Source of the DNA: MGNI01 sp964353875
GTDB lineage: Bacteria > Chloroflexota > Anaerolineae > Anaerolineales > E44-bin32
Direction of reading: 5' to 3'
Length of the DNA: 54,092 nt
Assembly (NCBI GenBank): GCA_964353875.1
Contig: CAYGXU010000009.1
Span: 1 to 54,092, forward strand
Shown: positions 8,773-17,881 of the stretch, in pieces
Layout: each line of letters opens with the position of its first letter
Position numbering within the stretch: position 1 is the stretch's first letter
Program-made: the position numbers and the translations under genes
The notes under the pieces: generated by a model
Seen by the model: the letters and a program-made list of their open reading frames with translations, nothing else
The model's database searches: none
What the model was told of the DNA's origin: nothing

Positions 8773-10355
8773 GCCTTACGGCGTCTTGCGCTAAACCGAT
8801 CGAAAGTCAAGATACATGTCAAATAGAGGAGGATTATACTTATACTTACCCCAAGGGTCTTCCAAAAACTTAACCGTGGAGTTTGATAATATCTTCCCAT
8901 TTCCCAATGAAGAAAGGTTATGGTTGGGATTACTACTACGACTCCAATCCGCAGTAGCCAGGGATCATGTTCCTCCCGAGCGGTAATCCAGGCCCAACCA
9001 GCCATTGCTGCCTGAAGGCAAAGGAATATCGCCCTCCAGCGAGGATTATCCCACAGGCGACCTGCATCCCGATAGGAAACCAGCAACGCTGCAACCCAAA
9101 GTAATATTCCCAGATACGTTTCCAGGCTGCGCCATCCCTTATAGCGGATCGCTGCCAGGGGAGCGTAGATCAAAAAAGGTAGAAGGAAGAACCAGCCTAA
9201 TGCCCGAAAGGCAACGATTGCACGGATGAGGGGCGCACTCGTGTTATCCATCACCGCTGCAGGAAAGAAAGGTTGTACCAGGCCATAGAGTGTCGCCAAG
9301 GGCAATCGCCCCCAATCCGGTACCATTCCAAAGATGGTTTGAACCCAGCCTGAGGATTGTTCAAGAAGATGAAGTTGATAACCAGCCCCACTTTGTATCC
9401 ACCAACGCACCAAATCAATCAAATTGCCATCAGGTGCCCCCTCGATCATTGCCCAAGCGCGGATTGTCAAGGCGAAGACCACGAAACAGAATAGAAGCAA
9501 AGCGCCCAACGTAATCACGATATGTTTGGCATCGCCCCGCTTCTCCCAAAGCCATGCGAAGATAAGAATGCCCAGGATGATCAGGGCATAAGGGGGCGAG
9601 ATAAGAAGCGCGAGTATGAGGCCACACAACCAATAAAGTAAGCCTTGCTTTAGTCTCGTTGAACGAGAATGGGTGTATCCTTCAAGCCCAAGCGCCAATG
9701 CTGTCATGAGAAAGGGTTCCCGCATTTGAGAAGAACCTAGGAGCACTGCCTCCGGGTAGAAGGCGACTAGCCAGGCTGCAAACATCGCTGCCCGATTCCC
9801 AAACAGCTTATGGGTGAATGACCAGGTAAACAATACACACAGGGAGCCAAGTGTTGACGCCACAAGGATGATGAGGATGGGACGATGAACATCAGAGGAC
9901 ACCGTCCGGTAGAGGAATGCACTCAAAAAAAGCAGTCCTCCATATTGGTCACTAGAATAATCACCTTCCCAAGCACTGATGAGGGACTTATCGGATTCTG
10001 CCAGTCGCCATGCATCGGTGTCACGATGATAGGCATCTTTAAAGATGTAACCAGCCTGATGGGGAGCAGAATCGCTATAGCCATATTGGGGAAGGCCATA
10101 CGTCAAGATCACCCCAAGACCCAATCTCAGTGCAAGCGCCAAGAGGGCAGCAAGGAGCAGCCATCGAGGTCGATCCAACCCAGCCAAGGTACGCCATGAA
10201 AACCAGAAGAGTAGCGCGCAAATAAGGCTGACAACGAGGTATGCCAGAAAATTCGCTAGTGTCCTACCACCCGAATCCAGCAAGGTTATCAGCACACTCA
10301 CAACGAGAGGAAAAACGAACCATAGAGACCCATCTCGTACAGCCTTCAATTTCAT
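8769..10355 (-). CDS. Membrane glycosyltransferase-like protein (PMT/ArnT-like)
   Basis: About 528 residues with some eleven hydrophobic helices. The first periplasmic loop contains DAYHRDTDAWRLAES, and SSQMREPFLMTALALGLEGY follows later. This arrangement fits the PMT_2 (GT39/GT83-like) group, which transfers sugars from polyprenyl phosphate outside the membrane. The acidic pair typical of the catalytic first loop may be the Asp residues of that loop, but I cannot confirm it. ATG 10355 is preferred over the upstream TTG 10379. It is followed directly by the gmd promoter and preceded by a 270-base gap. Confidence 0.6.
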   Translation of the reverse strand: MKLKAVRDGSLWFVFPLVVSVLITLLDSGGRTLANFLAYLVVSLICALLFWFSWRTLAGLDRPRWLLLAALLALALRLGLGVILTYGLPQYGYSDSAPHQAGYIFKDAYHRDTDAWRLAESDKSLISAWEGDYSSDQYGGLLFLSAFLYRTVSSDVHRPILIILVASTLGSLCVLFTWSFTHKLFGNRAAMFAAWLVAFYPEAVLLGSSQMREPFLMTALALGLEGYTHSRSTRLKQGLLYWLCGLILALLISPPYALIILGILIFAWLWEKRGDAKHIVITLGALLLFCFVVFALTIRAWAMIEGAPDGNLIDLVRWWIQSGAGYQLHLLEQSSGWVQTIFGMVPDWGRLPLATLYGLVQPFFPAAVMDNTSAPLIRAIVAFRALGWFFLLPFLIYAPLAAIRYKGWRSLETYLGILLWVAALLVSYRDAGRLWDNPRWRAIFLCLQAAMAGWAWITAREEHDPWLLRIGVVVVIPTITFLHWEMGRYYQTPRLSFWKTLGVSISIILLYLTCILTFDRFSARRRKA

Positions 10356-10379
10356 CCTTCTCTCACATCCTTTATTCAA

Positions 10380-10650
10380 TCAACCCTGCCTGATCTGAAG
10401 ACCTGATTGCCTATCCCAGCACACGAAACTATGAAGAAAATTTGGTAGTCTCTATACAACCGGAAGCCTTCAAAAGCGACTGACTTGGAAGGCCAGGATT
10501 ATCTTGCATAGAAGTCGATAGCTTTTTGCTTCCAAAATCATACGACAAGTAGAAGAGCTTCCTTCGGTTATAGAATCTCCGCATTATCCGGCAATTCGTC
10601 GTAAATTCTTCTAGAACATATGCTTCCATGCATCATCTTGCTCAAGGCAA
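10380..10650. other. Short intergenic stretch with a doubtful 66-codon ORF
   Basis: Between the membrane transferase and the GT4 gene. A minus-strand ORF (10629-10429) begins MEAYVLEEFTTNCRIMRRFY, without a good ribosome binding site or a recognisable family. I see no promoter or terminator with confidence. It may be the remnant of a gene or simply spacer. Confidence 0.3.
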
Positions 10651-11775
10651 TCATAAACCCTCAATGGAACGATTGGCTCGTTCTTTCCATGAATATTTCG
10701 ACGCGTCTTCTCGGGCTTGATTCGCAAGCGATTGCCAATGGCCAGGTTCCACGAAGATCCTCTTCATCATCTGATCCCAGGCTTCGAGATTCTCAGAAGA
10801 TAATAAAATGGCATTGGATGGGTTCAGAATCTCTCGCAGAACTGGCAAATCACTCGAAAGGATCAGCCTCCCTGTTGCCATATACTCGAACACCTTCATC
10901 GGACTGGCGTACGCTGCCGTATCCCCCCCACTGCTGATCGAGATCTTCTGTTCGTAAGGCATCAAGAGCACGTCGCATGCTGCCTGATAGAGTGGGAGAT
11001 CTATGTTCTCAACAAAACCAATCACATGGATGTTCTCCACATTGGCAGAAGCAACTGCCTTCCTCCAATGTTGGACAGCGGCCGCTTCACCGCCTACCCA
11101 GAGAAATTGGACTTCAGGATTCCTTTGCGCCAACTGAAAGAGTAATTCGATCCCCCTTCCAGAATAGAGATGCCCCGTATAGCCCGCAGTAAAACGGTCT
11201 CTGATTCCAATGCGTTTCCTTGCTTCCTTTGCCAAAGGAATTTGCTCGTAGCGCTCAAGATCCACTCCCATGGGTGAAACCAATGCGAAGGGCGCTTCAA
11301 GGTAGGTATTAAAAGCCAATGACAAACTGTCATTTAAAGCCGTTGTGATCGACAGCAGCCTTCTGGCACCGCCTCCTTTTAGAAAGGCGCGGAAGAGGTG
11401 AGGTCCAAATCGTCCATGTGGACGATCGTGCATTTCCAAAATCGTAGGCAAGTTGAGTAATGAGGCAATTGCGGCCGCTTGCAAAGGCCAAATGTAATAA
11501 CAATCCGCCTCCCAACGCCGTCCTGCCAGTACAGCTCTGAAAGCAAAATCATAGCGCTTCAAAAGCTGAAAAGACTTCAACCAACAAATCGGGAAAATCT
11601 CTCTAATGCCATATTGGGATTGAAGCTGATTCCAATCCACCTGTAGCTGATTGCCCGGCAACCAAAGCTTTAACTCATGCCCTAATTGTATGAAGGCCTG
11701 ACAGACCTTCATCACTTGCATCGAATTGGCAGTTCTTGATGGGATCCGGGAAGTTGAGATCATAGCGATGCGCAT
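10651..11775 (-). CDS. GT4-like glycosyltransferase
   Basis: A 374-residue GT-B protein starting MRIAMISTSRIPSRTANSMQ. GIRDRFTAGYTGHLYSGRGI opens the donor-binding domain, and SPMKVFEYMATGRLILSSDL holds the conserved Glu of GT4 enzymes. The ATG is preceded by GAGGT, which overlaps the end of the flippase gene six bases away, so the two are translationally coupled. It likely adds one residue of the repeat unit on the cytoplasmic side before export. The sugar is unknown. Confidence 0.8.
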   Translation of the reverse strand: MRIAMISTSRIPSRTANSMQVMKVCQAFIQLGHELKLWLPGNQLQVDWNQLQSQYGIREIFPICWLKSFQLLKRYDFAFRAVLAGRRWEADCYYIWPLQAAAIASLLNLPTILEMHDRPHGRFGPHLFRAFLKGGGARRLLSITTALNDSLSLAFNTYLEAPFALVSPMGVDLERYEQIPLAKEARKRIGIRDRFTAGYTGHLYSGRGIELLFQLAQRNPEVQFLWVGGEAAAVQHWRKAVASANVENIHVIGFVENIDLPLYQAACDVLLMPYEQKISISSGGDTAAYASPMKVFEYMATGRLILSSDLPVLREILNPSNAILLSSENLEAWDQMMKRIFVEPGHWQSLANQAREDASKYSWKERANRSIEGL

Positions 11776-11781
11776 GTTACC

Positions 11782-13167
11782 TCAACCTTCCACTACTTCT
11801 TGAGGTGGCATCCCTTCCGCTCGTTTGATTTCCCCTATCGTTTTCCATAGCAATGTGATGGCATTGATGAGAAAGAACACGCTCATCATCACCGCCATAC
11901 CTGAAGCGCCCCAGCTTGGGACGAGAAGGAGCATGCCAGCGATCTGAACCCCCACTGCGACAAAACCGACTTTCGTAGGATAATCGGGTAATCCGAGCGG
12001 AAGCAGCACGCTCCTACCCCAGTAGATAATATTCACTGCCATAACGCCGATCAGCAAGATGAGCAGAATCGGGTAGGCCGGAAGAAACTCCTCGCCATAC
12101 AACATCACCAACCACCGACCGAAAAATATCAATCCCAGGCTGGAGGGGATTGTCCAGATTGCAGAAAGAAGACTCCCGCTACGCAGCAAATAGCGCACAT
12201 TCGTCCAGCGTTTTCCAGCGACTTCCCTGGCCACTTCACGATATGTCGTGCTGATTAATGGGGTAATAGGGACAAGGAGTATATTCATAAATGCCTTGGC
12301 AACCTTGTAATATCCTCCCTGTAATGGGCTGCTCAATGCATTAATCCACAGGATATCGCTATCGCGTGTGACCAGATTGAGAGTGCCACTTAAGTTCGTG
12401 CTAATCGCAAATCGGATTAAATCTTTGCGCCGATCGGCGATGGTCATTAGGGGGATTTTCCACCACCCAATGCCCCACTCCACTCGAGCAACTCTCAAGG
12501 CCATGGCAGAGATTAACCCGGCCCATATAAACTTGCCGATTAAATACGCAATCATCACTTCCTGCAGGTGCCCTTTCATGAGGAAAGTCGCCAGGATTAA
12601 CAATAATGTAACCACACCTTGGATGACGGTAATCACTGCAATTGCTTTAAATCGATCGTAGATGTGAAGCAAGCCAGTTGAGCTTTCTGCTATCAGATTC
12701 GCCAGTACCGACAAACCGTAGACGACGAAGATGCCTGTCATGGTCGGATCCTTCGCCAGATAGCGTGCGCCAATCGGGGCTAACGCCACAACCAGTGCAT
12801 AAGCGACAAGCGCGCTCATCATTTCAACCAAGGCTGCAGCTTTGAACAAAGCCGCTGATCGTTGATGTTCTCCTCTTTCATTGAACTCGCCGATATAACT
12901 TACAACAAGCTCACTCATTCGAAAGGAAGTTAGTCGATTGATGACACTTGCATACTGCGTTACTGCCCCCAACATTCCAAATGCTTCAACGCCTAACAGA
13001 CGACCCGCAAGCACACTCTGAGCCATACTCAAAACCGCCGATAGCGAGGTGGCGCTGAAAACATAACTCGAATTGCGGATCATCCGCTGGGTGAGAGGAT
13101 TCTGTCCTAAGCGTTCAAAGGTCTTTCGAATGAAATTTTGCGGAGGAGTCGGCATGTGCTGCCTCAT
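11782..13167 (-). CDS. Polysaccharide flippase (Wzx-like, MOP superfamily)
   Basis: A 461-residue protein with 12-14 predicted membrane spans. The N-terminal NSSYVFSATSLSAVLSMAQSVLAGR-type segment with LLGVEAFGMLGAVTQY is characteristic of O-antigen and polysaccharide exporters. It would flip undecaprenyl-linked repeat units across the cytoplasmic membrane. The start overlaps the stop of the epimerase gene by four bases (ATGA). No Wzy polymerase or priming transferase is obvious in the window; these may lie to the left. Confidence 0.85.
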   Translation of the reverse strand: MRQHMPTPPQNFIRKTFERLGQNPLTQRMIRNSSYVFSATSLSAVLSMAQSVLAGRLLGVEAFGMLGAVTQYASVINRLTSFRMSELVVSYIGEFNERGEHQRSAALFKAAALVEMMSALVAYALVVALAPIGARYLAKDPTMTGIFVVYGLSVLANLIAESSTGLLHIYDRFKAIAVITVIQGVVTLLLILATFLMKGHLQEVMIAYLIGKFIWAGLISAMALRVARVEWGIGWWKIPLMTIADRRKDLIRFAISTNLSGTLNLVTRDSDILWINALSSPLQGGYYKVAKAFMNILLVPITPLISTTYREVAREVAGKRWTNVRYLLRSGSLLSAIWTIPSSLGLIFFGRWLVMLYGEEFLPAYPILLILLIGVMAVNIIYWGRSVLLPLGLPDYPTKVGFVAVGVQIAGMLLLVPSWGASGMAVMMSVFFLINAITLLWKTIGEIKRAEGMPPQEVVEG

Positions 13168-14144
13168 TCACCCGAGGTGGTCACTTGCTTTGCCCACTTA
13201 CGTTCTTGCTGATACCATAACACGCAGGCGGCTAAACCATCGTCGAGGCTCATTTGTGGCTCCCATCCAAGTAGCTTCCCCGCTTTTTCGATGTGCGCCC
13301 AGGTTGTAGGGACATCTGCTGGCGAAGGATCGTGCCATTCAATCTTGGCATCGCGTTGCAAGAGCCTTTCAATCTTGTGCAGTACATCCAGCATCTGAAC
13401 CGGGTGGTCACCCCCTAAATTTACCACTTCAAAACCTACTGGGCGTAACGCTGAAATAGTCCCGCGTACGATGTCATCGACAAAAGTAAAATCGCGCTCC
13501 TGATGCCCGTCTCCATAGATCCTTACTGGATAACCCTCTGCAACCCATTGAATGAACCGGAAAATGCTCATGTCGGGACGGCCAGCGGGACCGTAGACGG
13601 TGAAATAGCGCAGGACACTCACATCCAAGCCATAGAGATGGTGGTAGCTATGGCAAAGCAGTTCGGAGGCTCCTTTGGAGGCAGCATAGGGAGATAACGG
13701 CCGGCTGATGTCCGCATCCTCCCGAAATGGGCGTGGGGTATTAAGACCATAGAGGCTGGAGGTGGAAGCCTGGACAAACTTCGAAACGCGACGATCACGG
13801 CATGCATTCAGCAAGTGTAACGTGCCGAGCACATTGGTTTGATAATAAACCAAGGGATCACGCACGCTCTGTCGGACGCCCGCACGTGCGGCCAAGTTGA
13901 TCACGGCGTCGAAGGATTGGTCGCCCCATACGCTCATAAGGGATGGATCATCACTGATATCCGCCTGAAAAAAGGTGAAATTTTTAAATTTCGTCAAACG
14001 CTCGAGGCGCCAAGTCTTCAAACGGACATCATAGGCATCATTCATATTATCGACGGCAACCACCTCATGCGATTCTTCCAACAGATGCCTGGCGACAGTC
14101 GATCCAATGAAACCTGCCGCTCCTGTGAGCAAATAGCACGCCAT
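13164..14144 (-). CDS. NAD-dependent nucleotide-sugar 4-epimerase
   Basis: A 326-residue extended short-chain dehydrogenase. LLTGAAGFIGSTVARHL carries the GxxGxxG NAD site, QASTSSLYG the catalytic Ser/Thr, and SPYAASKGASELLCHSYHH the Tyr-x3-Lys pair. VDNMNDAYDVRLKTWRLERL resembles the UDP-glucuronate 4-epimerase branch (CapI/LspL). Because the neighbouring dehydrogenase is of the UDP-N-acetylhexosamine type, the natural substrate may instead be the corresponding N-acetyl-uronic acid, as in the TviB/TviC pair. Start and stop overlap the adjacent genes (TAATG and ATGA), showing tight coupling. Confidence 0.85.
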   Translation of the reverse strand: MACYLLTGAAGFIGSTVARHLLEESHEVVAVDNMNDAYDVRLKTWRLERLTKFKNFTFFQADISDDPSLMSVWGDQSFDAVINLAARAGVRQSVRDPLVYYQTNVLGTLHLLNACRDRRVSKFVQASTSSLYGLNTPRPFREDADISRPLSPYAASKGASELLCHSYHHLYGLDVSVLRYFTVYGPAGRPDMSIFRFIQWVAEGYPVRIYGDGHQERDFTFVDDIVRGTISALRPVGFEVVNLGGDHPVQMLDVLHKIERLLQRDAKIEWHDPSPADVPTTWAHIEKAGKLLGWEPQMSLDDGLAACVLWYQQERKWAKQVTTSGE

Positions 14145-15487
14145 TATAGCCTCACGATATGCTCGCCGTGGATCCCCCTGGCGCCCATGACATTGCGTGT
14201 ATCGAAGATCAGTTTTGCAGCTCTCGCCACTCCAGCATAGTCGATCACCTCATGATCCGTCACGATAACGACGCAATCGGATTCCTGGGTAGCACCGATT
14301 AAATCGGTTGCGGATTCAACTCCCCAATCTTCATGCTCTATCGAAGGTACATAAGGGTCATAATACTCGACTTCTGCTCCCTTGCTCCTCAGTAGACCGA
14401 TGACATCCAAAGCTGGTGATTCACGCAGATCGGAGATATTGGCCTTGTAGGCCACCCCTAACACCAGTATGCGCGATCCCTTGAGAGACTTCTGCTGATG
14501 ATTGAGCGTATCCTGTACTCGCTGAACCACATAGCGTGGCATCCCAGTATTGATCTCACTGGCCAATTCGATAATCCGGGCATTATATTTCAGGCTCTTT
14601 AACTTCCACGAAAGGTAGAGCGGATCGATGGGGATGCAATGACCACCGAGGCCAGGCCCTGGCGTAAACTTCATAAATCCAAAAGGCTTTGTAGCTGCTG
14701 CCTCAATCACCTCCCAGACATCGATTCCCAGACGATCGCACATGAGCGCCATTTCATTGACCATGGCAATATTGACCGCACGGAAAGTGTTTTCCAATAA
14801 TTTTGCCATCTCGGCTACTTCTGTTGATGAGACACGTACTATGGTCTCCATAGCCGGAGCATACATCGCCGCCGCCACTTCTGTGCAATAGGGAGTGATC
14901 CCCCCAATGACTTTGGGTGTATTGATTGTGGTCCAATCCTTACGCCCTGGATCGACACGTTCCGGGGAAAAGGCAAGGAATAAATCCTCGCCAACTTCAA
15001 ACCCGGCATCTTGGAACTCTGGCAGCATCATCTCACGAGTCGTGCCAGGATAAGTAGTCGATTCAAGGATGACCACCATCCCCGGATGAAGGACGGGTTT
15101 TAATGATTTCACTGCGGAAATAATAAAAGATAAATCTGGATCGCCCGTTTTCCGCAATGGAGTAGGGACACATATGCTGACGCCATCGACATCTTGTAGG
15201 GCATCGAAACAATTAGAAGCCACCAGCCGTCCCTGCGTTACCAGTTGAGAGATCTGCTCGGAGGGGATATCTTCGATATAACTCTCTCCTTGATTGATCT
15301 GTTCGATCTTTTCCGAGTTGTTGTCTATTCCAATCACACGATAACCAGCCTCTGCCAGGATGACAGCGAGAGGGAGCCCGACATAACCAAGCCCGATTAT
15401 GCCTACCTTGGCTTCCCTCTTTGAAAAGCGTTCCAAAAGTGCTATTCCGATAGGCGATAAAGATCGATTACTTTCTCTGTGTGACAT
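14144..15487 (-). CDS. UDP-N-acetylhexosamine 6-dehydrogenase (WbpA/WecC-like)
   Basis: This enzyme oxidises C6 of a UDP-amino sugar to the uronic acid with two NAD. VGIIGLGYVGLPLAVILAEA (about 30-49) binds NAD, STTYPGTT and FSPERVDPGRKD are family motifs, and GPGLGGHCIPIDPLYLSWK carries the catalytic Cys. The form of the last two motifs favours the UDP-GlcNAc/ManNAc branch (WbpA, TviB, WecC) over UDP-glucose dehydrogenase. Start: ATG 15487 with GGAG 11 bases upstream; TTG 15493 with closer spacing is possible. It feeds the adjacent epimerase. Confidence 0.88.
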   Translation of the reverse strand: MSHRESNRSLSPIGIALLERFSKREAKVGIIGLGYVGLPLAVILAEAGYRVIGIDNNSEKIEQINQGESYIEDIPSEQISQLVTQGRLVASNCFDALQDVDGVSICVPTPLRKTGDPDLSFIISAVKSLKPVLHPGMVVILESTTYPGTTREMMLPEFQDAGFEVGEDLFLAFSPERVDPGRKDWTTINTPKVIGGITPYCTEVAAAMYAPAMETIVRVSSTEVAEMAKLLENTFRAVNIAMVNEMALMCDRLGIDVWEVIEAAATKPFGFMKFTPGPGLGGHCIPIDPLYLSWKLKSLKYNARIIELASEINTGMPRYVVQRVQDTLNHQQKSLKGSRILVLGVAYKANISDLRESPALDVIGLLRSKGAEVEYYDPYVPSIEHEDWGVESATDLIGATQESDCVVIVTDHEVIDYAGVARAAKLIFDTRNVMGARGIHGEHIVRL

Positions 15488-15516
15488 GATCAATATAACT
15501 CCAAAGCTTGCGAAGG

Positions 15517-16134
15517 CTAAAATAGACTCAGTTGTTCTGGTTCGTCAGATGAATCCTCTTGCACATAGGAATATTTCTGAGCTTGTTCAATATACTCAGG
15601 CAAACGTAAAAAATCGAGCTCGACTTGCTTTTTTAATGAAGGCTGATGCAAGGCGGCAGCCGGGTGATACATGGTCACAACCAACCTGCCTAGAATCCAT
15701 TTCGCTTGACCGTGGAAGTTGCTAATGCGCGCCTTTGGAAAGAAGCGGGCCATGGAAAAACGCCCGAGGGTGGCGACCAATTTGGGATTAATGACTTGGA
15801 TTTGGCGATCCAAGAAACTAGAGCAGGCATCGATTTCATCTACCTGAGGGTCACGATTCCCTGGCGGTCGGCATTTGATGACATTTCCGATGAACACCTG
15901 ATTGCGGGTGCGACCAATGCTGGCAAGCAATTCCTCCAAGAATCGACCTGCTGCGCCCACGAAAGGTCTTCCCTGTTCGTTTTCATGAAAGCCGGGGCCT
16001 TCGCCAATAAACATGATATCACAATTGACTGGACCCTCCCCAGGAACAGGATTTTTCCGACTCAAATGCAGTCGGCAAGCGGTACAACTTCGTATCTCAT
16101 TAGCAATCTGCTGCAAGGCCTCTTGCGGCTCCAC
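15517..16134 (-). CDS. Family 4 uracil-DNA glycosylase (4Fe-4S)
   Basis: It removes uracil from DNA at the start of base excision repair. The four cluster-binding cysteines are present at 17, 20, 88 and 104 (C-x2-C, then C-x15-C). GEGPGFHENEQGRPFVGAAG (44-63) is motif 1 plus the uracil pocket, and MYHPAAALHQ the C-terminal active-site motif with His. The length of 205 residues is normal. The GTG start has an excellent AGGTG four bases upstream. It is the last gene of the tsaE-tsaB-rimI set and lies just upstream of the polysaccharide genes. Confidence 0.93.
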   Translation of the reverse strand: MEPQEALQQIANEIRSCTACRLHLSRKNPVPGEGPVNCDIMFIGEGPGFHENEQGRPFVGAAGRFLEELLASIGRTRNQVFIGNVIKCRPPGNRDPQVDEIDACSSFLDRQIQVINPKLVATLGRFSMARFFPKARISNFHGQAKWILGRLVVTMYHPAAALHQPSLKKQVELDFLRLPEYIEQAQKYSYVQEDSSDEPEQLSLF

Positions 16135-16148
16135 TTTCCACCTCCACC

Positions 16149-16640
16149 CTAATGTACCAATCCCTCTTGCAAGTAATAACGGGCCATTAGATAAGCATCC
16201 TCATTGTTGTCTCGATAGTATCTTGGCCGGTTGCCAACCACCTCAAAACCGTATTTGTAATAAAGGTTTAAAGCTGCTTGATTGGAGACCCGAACTTCCA
16301 GTGTAACTGTCGTCGCTTCTTTGTTTAACGCGTATTCTAGAGCGCGTTGCAAAAGTCTCTCACCCAATCCATGCCCACGATAATTGGGATGGACCGCGAT
16401 GGTACTGATATGGGCTTCATCTACGATGAACCATATGCCAACATATCCGACTACTTTAAATACACCGTTGTTAGGAGCCTCGGCCACATAAAGACATGCA
16501 GCCTGGTTCTCCTCAAGTTCGAATCGATAAGTACGCTCTGACCAAGGGAGTGGAAATGACAAGCGGTCGATCTCCAATACGACTGGTAAATCAGCCAGGG
16601 TCATCTCGCGAATGACTGGAGCGATTACCTTGCTGGTCAT
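16149..16640 (-). CDS. rimI: Ribosomal protein S18-alanine N-acetyltransferase-like GNAT
   Basis: A 163-residue GNAT acetyltransferase. HISTIAVHPNYRGHGLGERLLQRALEYA is motif A with the R-G-x-G-x-G acetyl-CoA loop, and NQAALNLYYKYGFEVVG is motif B, both in the form typical of RimI. RimI acetylates the N-terminal alanine of ribosomal protein S18 in well-studied bacteria; its location next to tsaB is conserved in many genomes. The start codon overlaps the tsaB stop (ATGA) and has GGGGAG three bases upstream. Confidence 0.92.
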   Translation of the reverse strand: MTSKVIAPVIREMTLADLPVVLEIDRLSFPLPWSERTYRFELEENQAACLYVAEAPNNGVFKVVGYVGIWFIVDEAHISTIAVHPNYRGHGLGERLLQRALEYALNKEATTVTLEVRVSNQAALNLYYKYGFEVVGNRPRYYRDNNEDAYLMARYYLQEGLVH

Positions 16641-17302
16641 GATCTCCCCAATCCCTCAGTTGGTAAATAGATAGGGATCAACCTCTCCGGATTATCTACC
16701 TGCCCTGCCCTGAGTCTCTCCCAAGCGATTTCAGCCAAAAATCCTGGTCGCCGGAGACAGAACGCTGGTGGTGCAAGTATCACCATCGGTTCATTACGTA
16801 AAGCCTCTCGAGCAGGACCATCAATCTCGCCACAAATATAAGTTATCGACTTAATAACTTCCATCATCCCATCCAAAGACAGAACCTCTGGCACTCCACT
16901 CGCTTTCCATCGATCAGAACTCCATTTGTACCACAATCCGGCGACTCTTCCCCTCCCTGCATGGACAACTGCCAACATGGATTCCGAGCGTTTTGGTTGA
17001 CTGTACGCCAGAATATCAAGTGTAGGAACGCCGATCATTGGCAGGTTATGTGCAAGCGCCATCCCTTTCGCCATGGCCATCCCGATTCGCAACCCAGTAT
17101 ACGAGCCAGGGCCCTGAGCAACGGCTATCGCGGACAGCGAGGATACCTTACAGCCTGCATGTCGCAACATTAATGCCGTCTCTGGAGCCAGTTGCACAGT
17201 ATGAAAGCTTTGTATAATCCAATGGTGTTCTGCAATTAACTTGGCACCATCGTGGAGGGCAATACCTATGGCCTGGGTTGCTGTGTCAATAGCAAGAATC
17301 AC
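16637..17302 (-). CDS. tsaB: tRNA threonylcarbamoyladenosine biosynthesis protein TsaB
   Basis: MILAIDTATQAIGIAL and AQGPGSYTGLRIGMAMAKGM are the ASKHA-fold signatures of TsaB (also known as YeaZ). With TsaD, TsaE and TsaC it forms the t6A37 modification on tRNAs reading ANN codons; tsaC lies at 29024-29641 in this window and tsaE directly upstream, while tsaD is not seen. GTG start, GGAGG six bases before. The length of 221 residues is standard. Confidence 0.95.
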   Translation of the reverse strand: MILAIDTATQAIGIALHDGAKLIAEHHWIIQSFHTVQLAPETALMLRHAGCKVSSLSAIAVAQGPGSYTGLRIGMAMAKGMALAHNLPMIGVPTLDILAYSQPKRSESMLAVVHAGRGRVAGLWYKWSSDRWKASGVPEVLSLDGMMEVIKSITYICGEIDGPAREALRNEPMVILAPPAFCLRRPGFLAEIAWERLRAGQVDNPERLIPIYLPTEGLGRS

Positions 17303-17304
17303 AA

Positions 17305-17802
17305 CTAGCCTCCAAAGACTGCCTTACGATATCCCCTGAGAAGGCGCTCGTAGCGGAGCCCATTCGCATTAAAATGCATCGCCCTACGTAGTTCATCAAC
17401 CCAACGAAGTTGGATCCATAATCTTTCAACAGGGAGGATCTCAGCAACGCGCTCAGGCCATTCAACCATGATCGGTCCGCCATTCTCAAATAATTCGAGT
17501 AAACCAATTGCAATCGCCTCAGTGGGATTACTCAGACGAAAGGCATCAAAATGGTATAGACAAGTTGTATCTGCGCGTCTGTATTCGTTAAGCAATACAA
17601 AGGTTGGGCTGGTGGCAGTATCCAACGCACCCCAGCCGCGTGCAATCCCTTGAGCCAGGGTCGTCTTTCCACTGCCCAAATCACCTGCCATGCAGATGAC
17701 ATGGCCTGGCTGCAATAACTCTCCCAGCCTTACTCCAAGGCGAATGGTTTGCTCCGGGCTATGGCTGAGGAACTCGAGACTTGTCTCACTCAAGATGGGC
17801 AT
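17305..17802 (-). CDS. tsaE: tRNA threonylcarbamoyladenosine biosynthesis ATPase TsaE
   Basis: A small P-loop ATPase: GDLGSGKTT (40-48) is the Walker A of TsaE (YjeE), TSPTFVLLNEYR the switch region, and VEWPERV the conserved end motif. It drives the cycle of the TsaB-TsaD complex in t6A synthesis. No Shine-Dalgarno is visible; the promoter at 17814-17842 ends 11 bases before the ATG, so the mRNA leader would be only a few bases. It heads an operon tsaE-tsaB-rimI-udg. Confidence 0.95.
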   Translation of the reverse strand: MPILSETSLEFLSHSPEQTIRLGVRLGELLQPGHVICMAGDLGSGKTTLAQGIARGWGALDTATSPTFVLLNEYRRADTTCLYHFDAFRLSNPTEAIAIGLLELFENGGPIMVEWPERVAEILPVERLWIQLRWVDELRRAMHFNANGLRYERLLRGYRKAVFGG

Positions 17803-17813
17803 AAGTTGGTTGG

Positions 17814-17842
17814 ATTATACGCCAGGCATTTAACGGTCACAA
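17814..17842 (-). promoter_or_regulatory. tsaE operon promoter
   Basis: On the minus strand TTGTGA (17842-17837), 17 bp, TATAAT (17819-17814). The start codon of tsaE begins 11 bases beyond the -10, so the transcript should have a leader of about five bases. Confidence 0.7.
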
Positions 17843-17846
17843 GCTC

Positions 17847-17875
17847 TTCCATTCCTTCCGCCTCCATGCTACTAT
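17847..17875 (+). promoter_or_regulatory. Probable promoter of the phosphoesterase gene (leaderless)
   Basis: TTCCAT (17847-17852), 17 bp, TACTAT (17870-17875), then six bases and the ATG at 17882. The -35 match is weak. If transcription starts seven bases after the -10, the mRNA begins at the start codon itself. The promoter is back to back with the tsaE promoter. Confidence 0.45.
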
Positions 17876-17881
17876 GCATGC

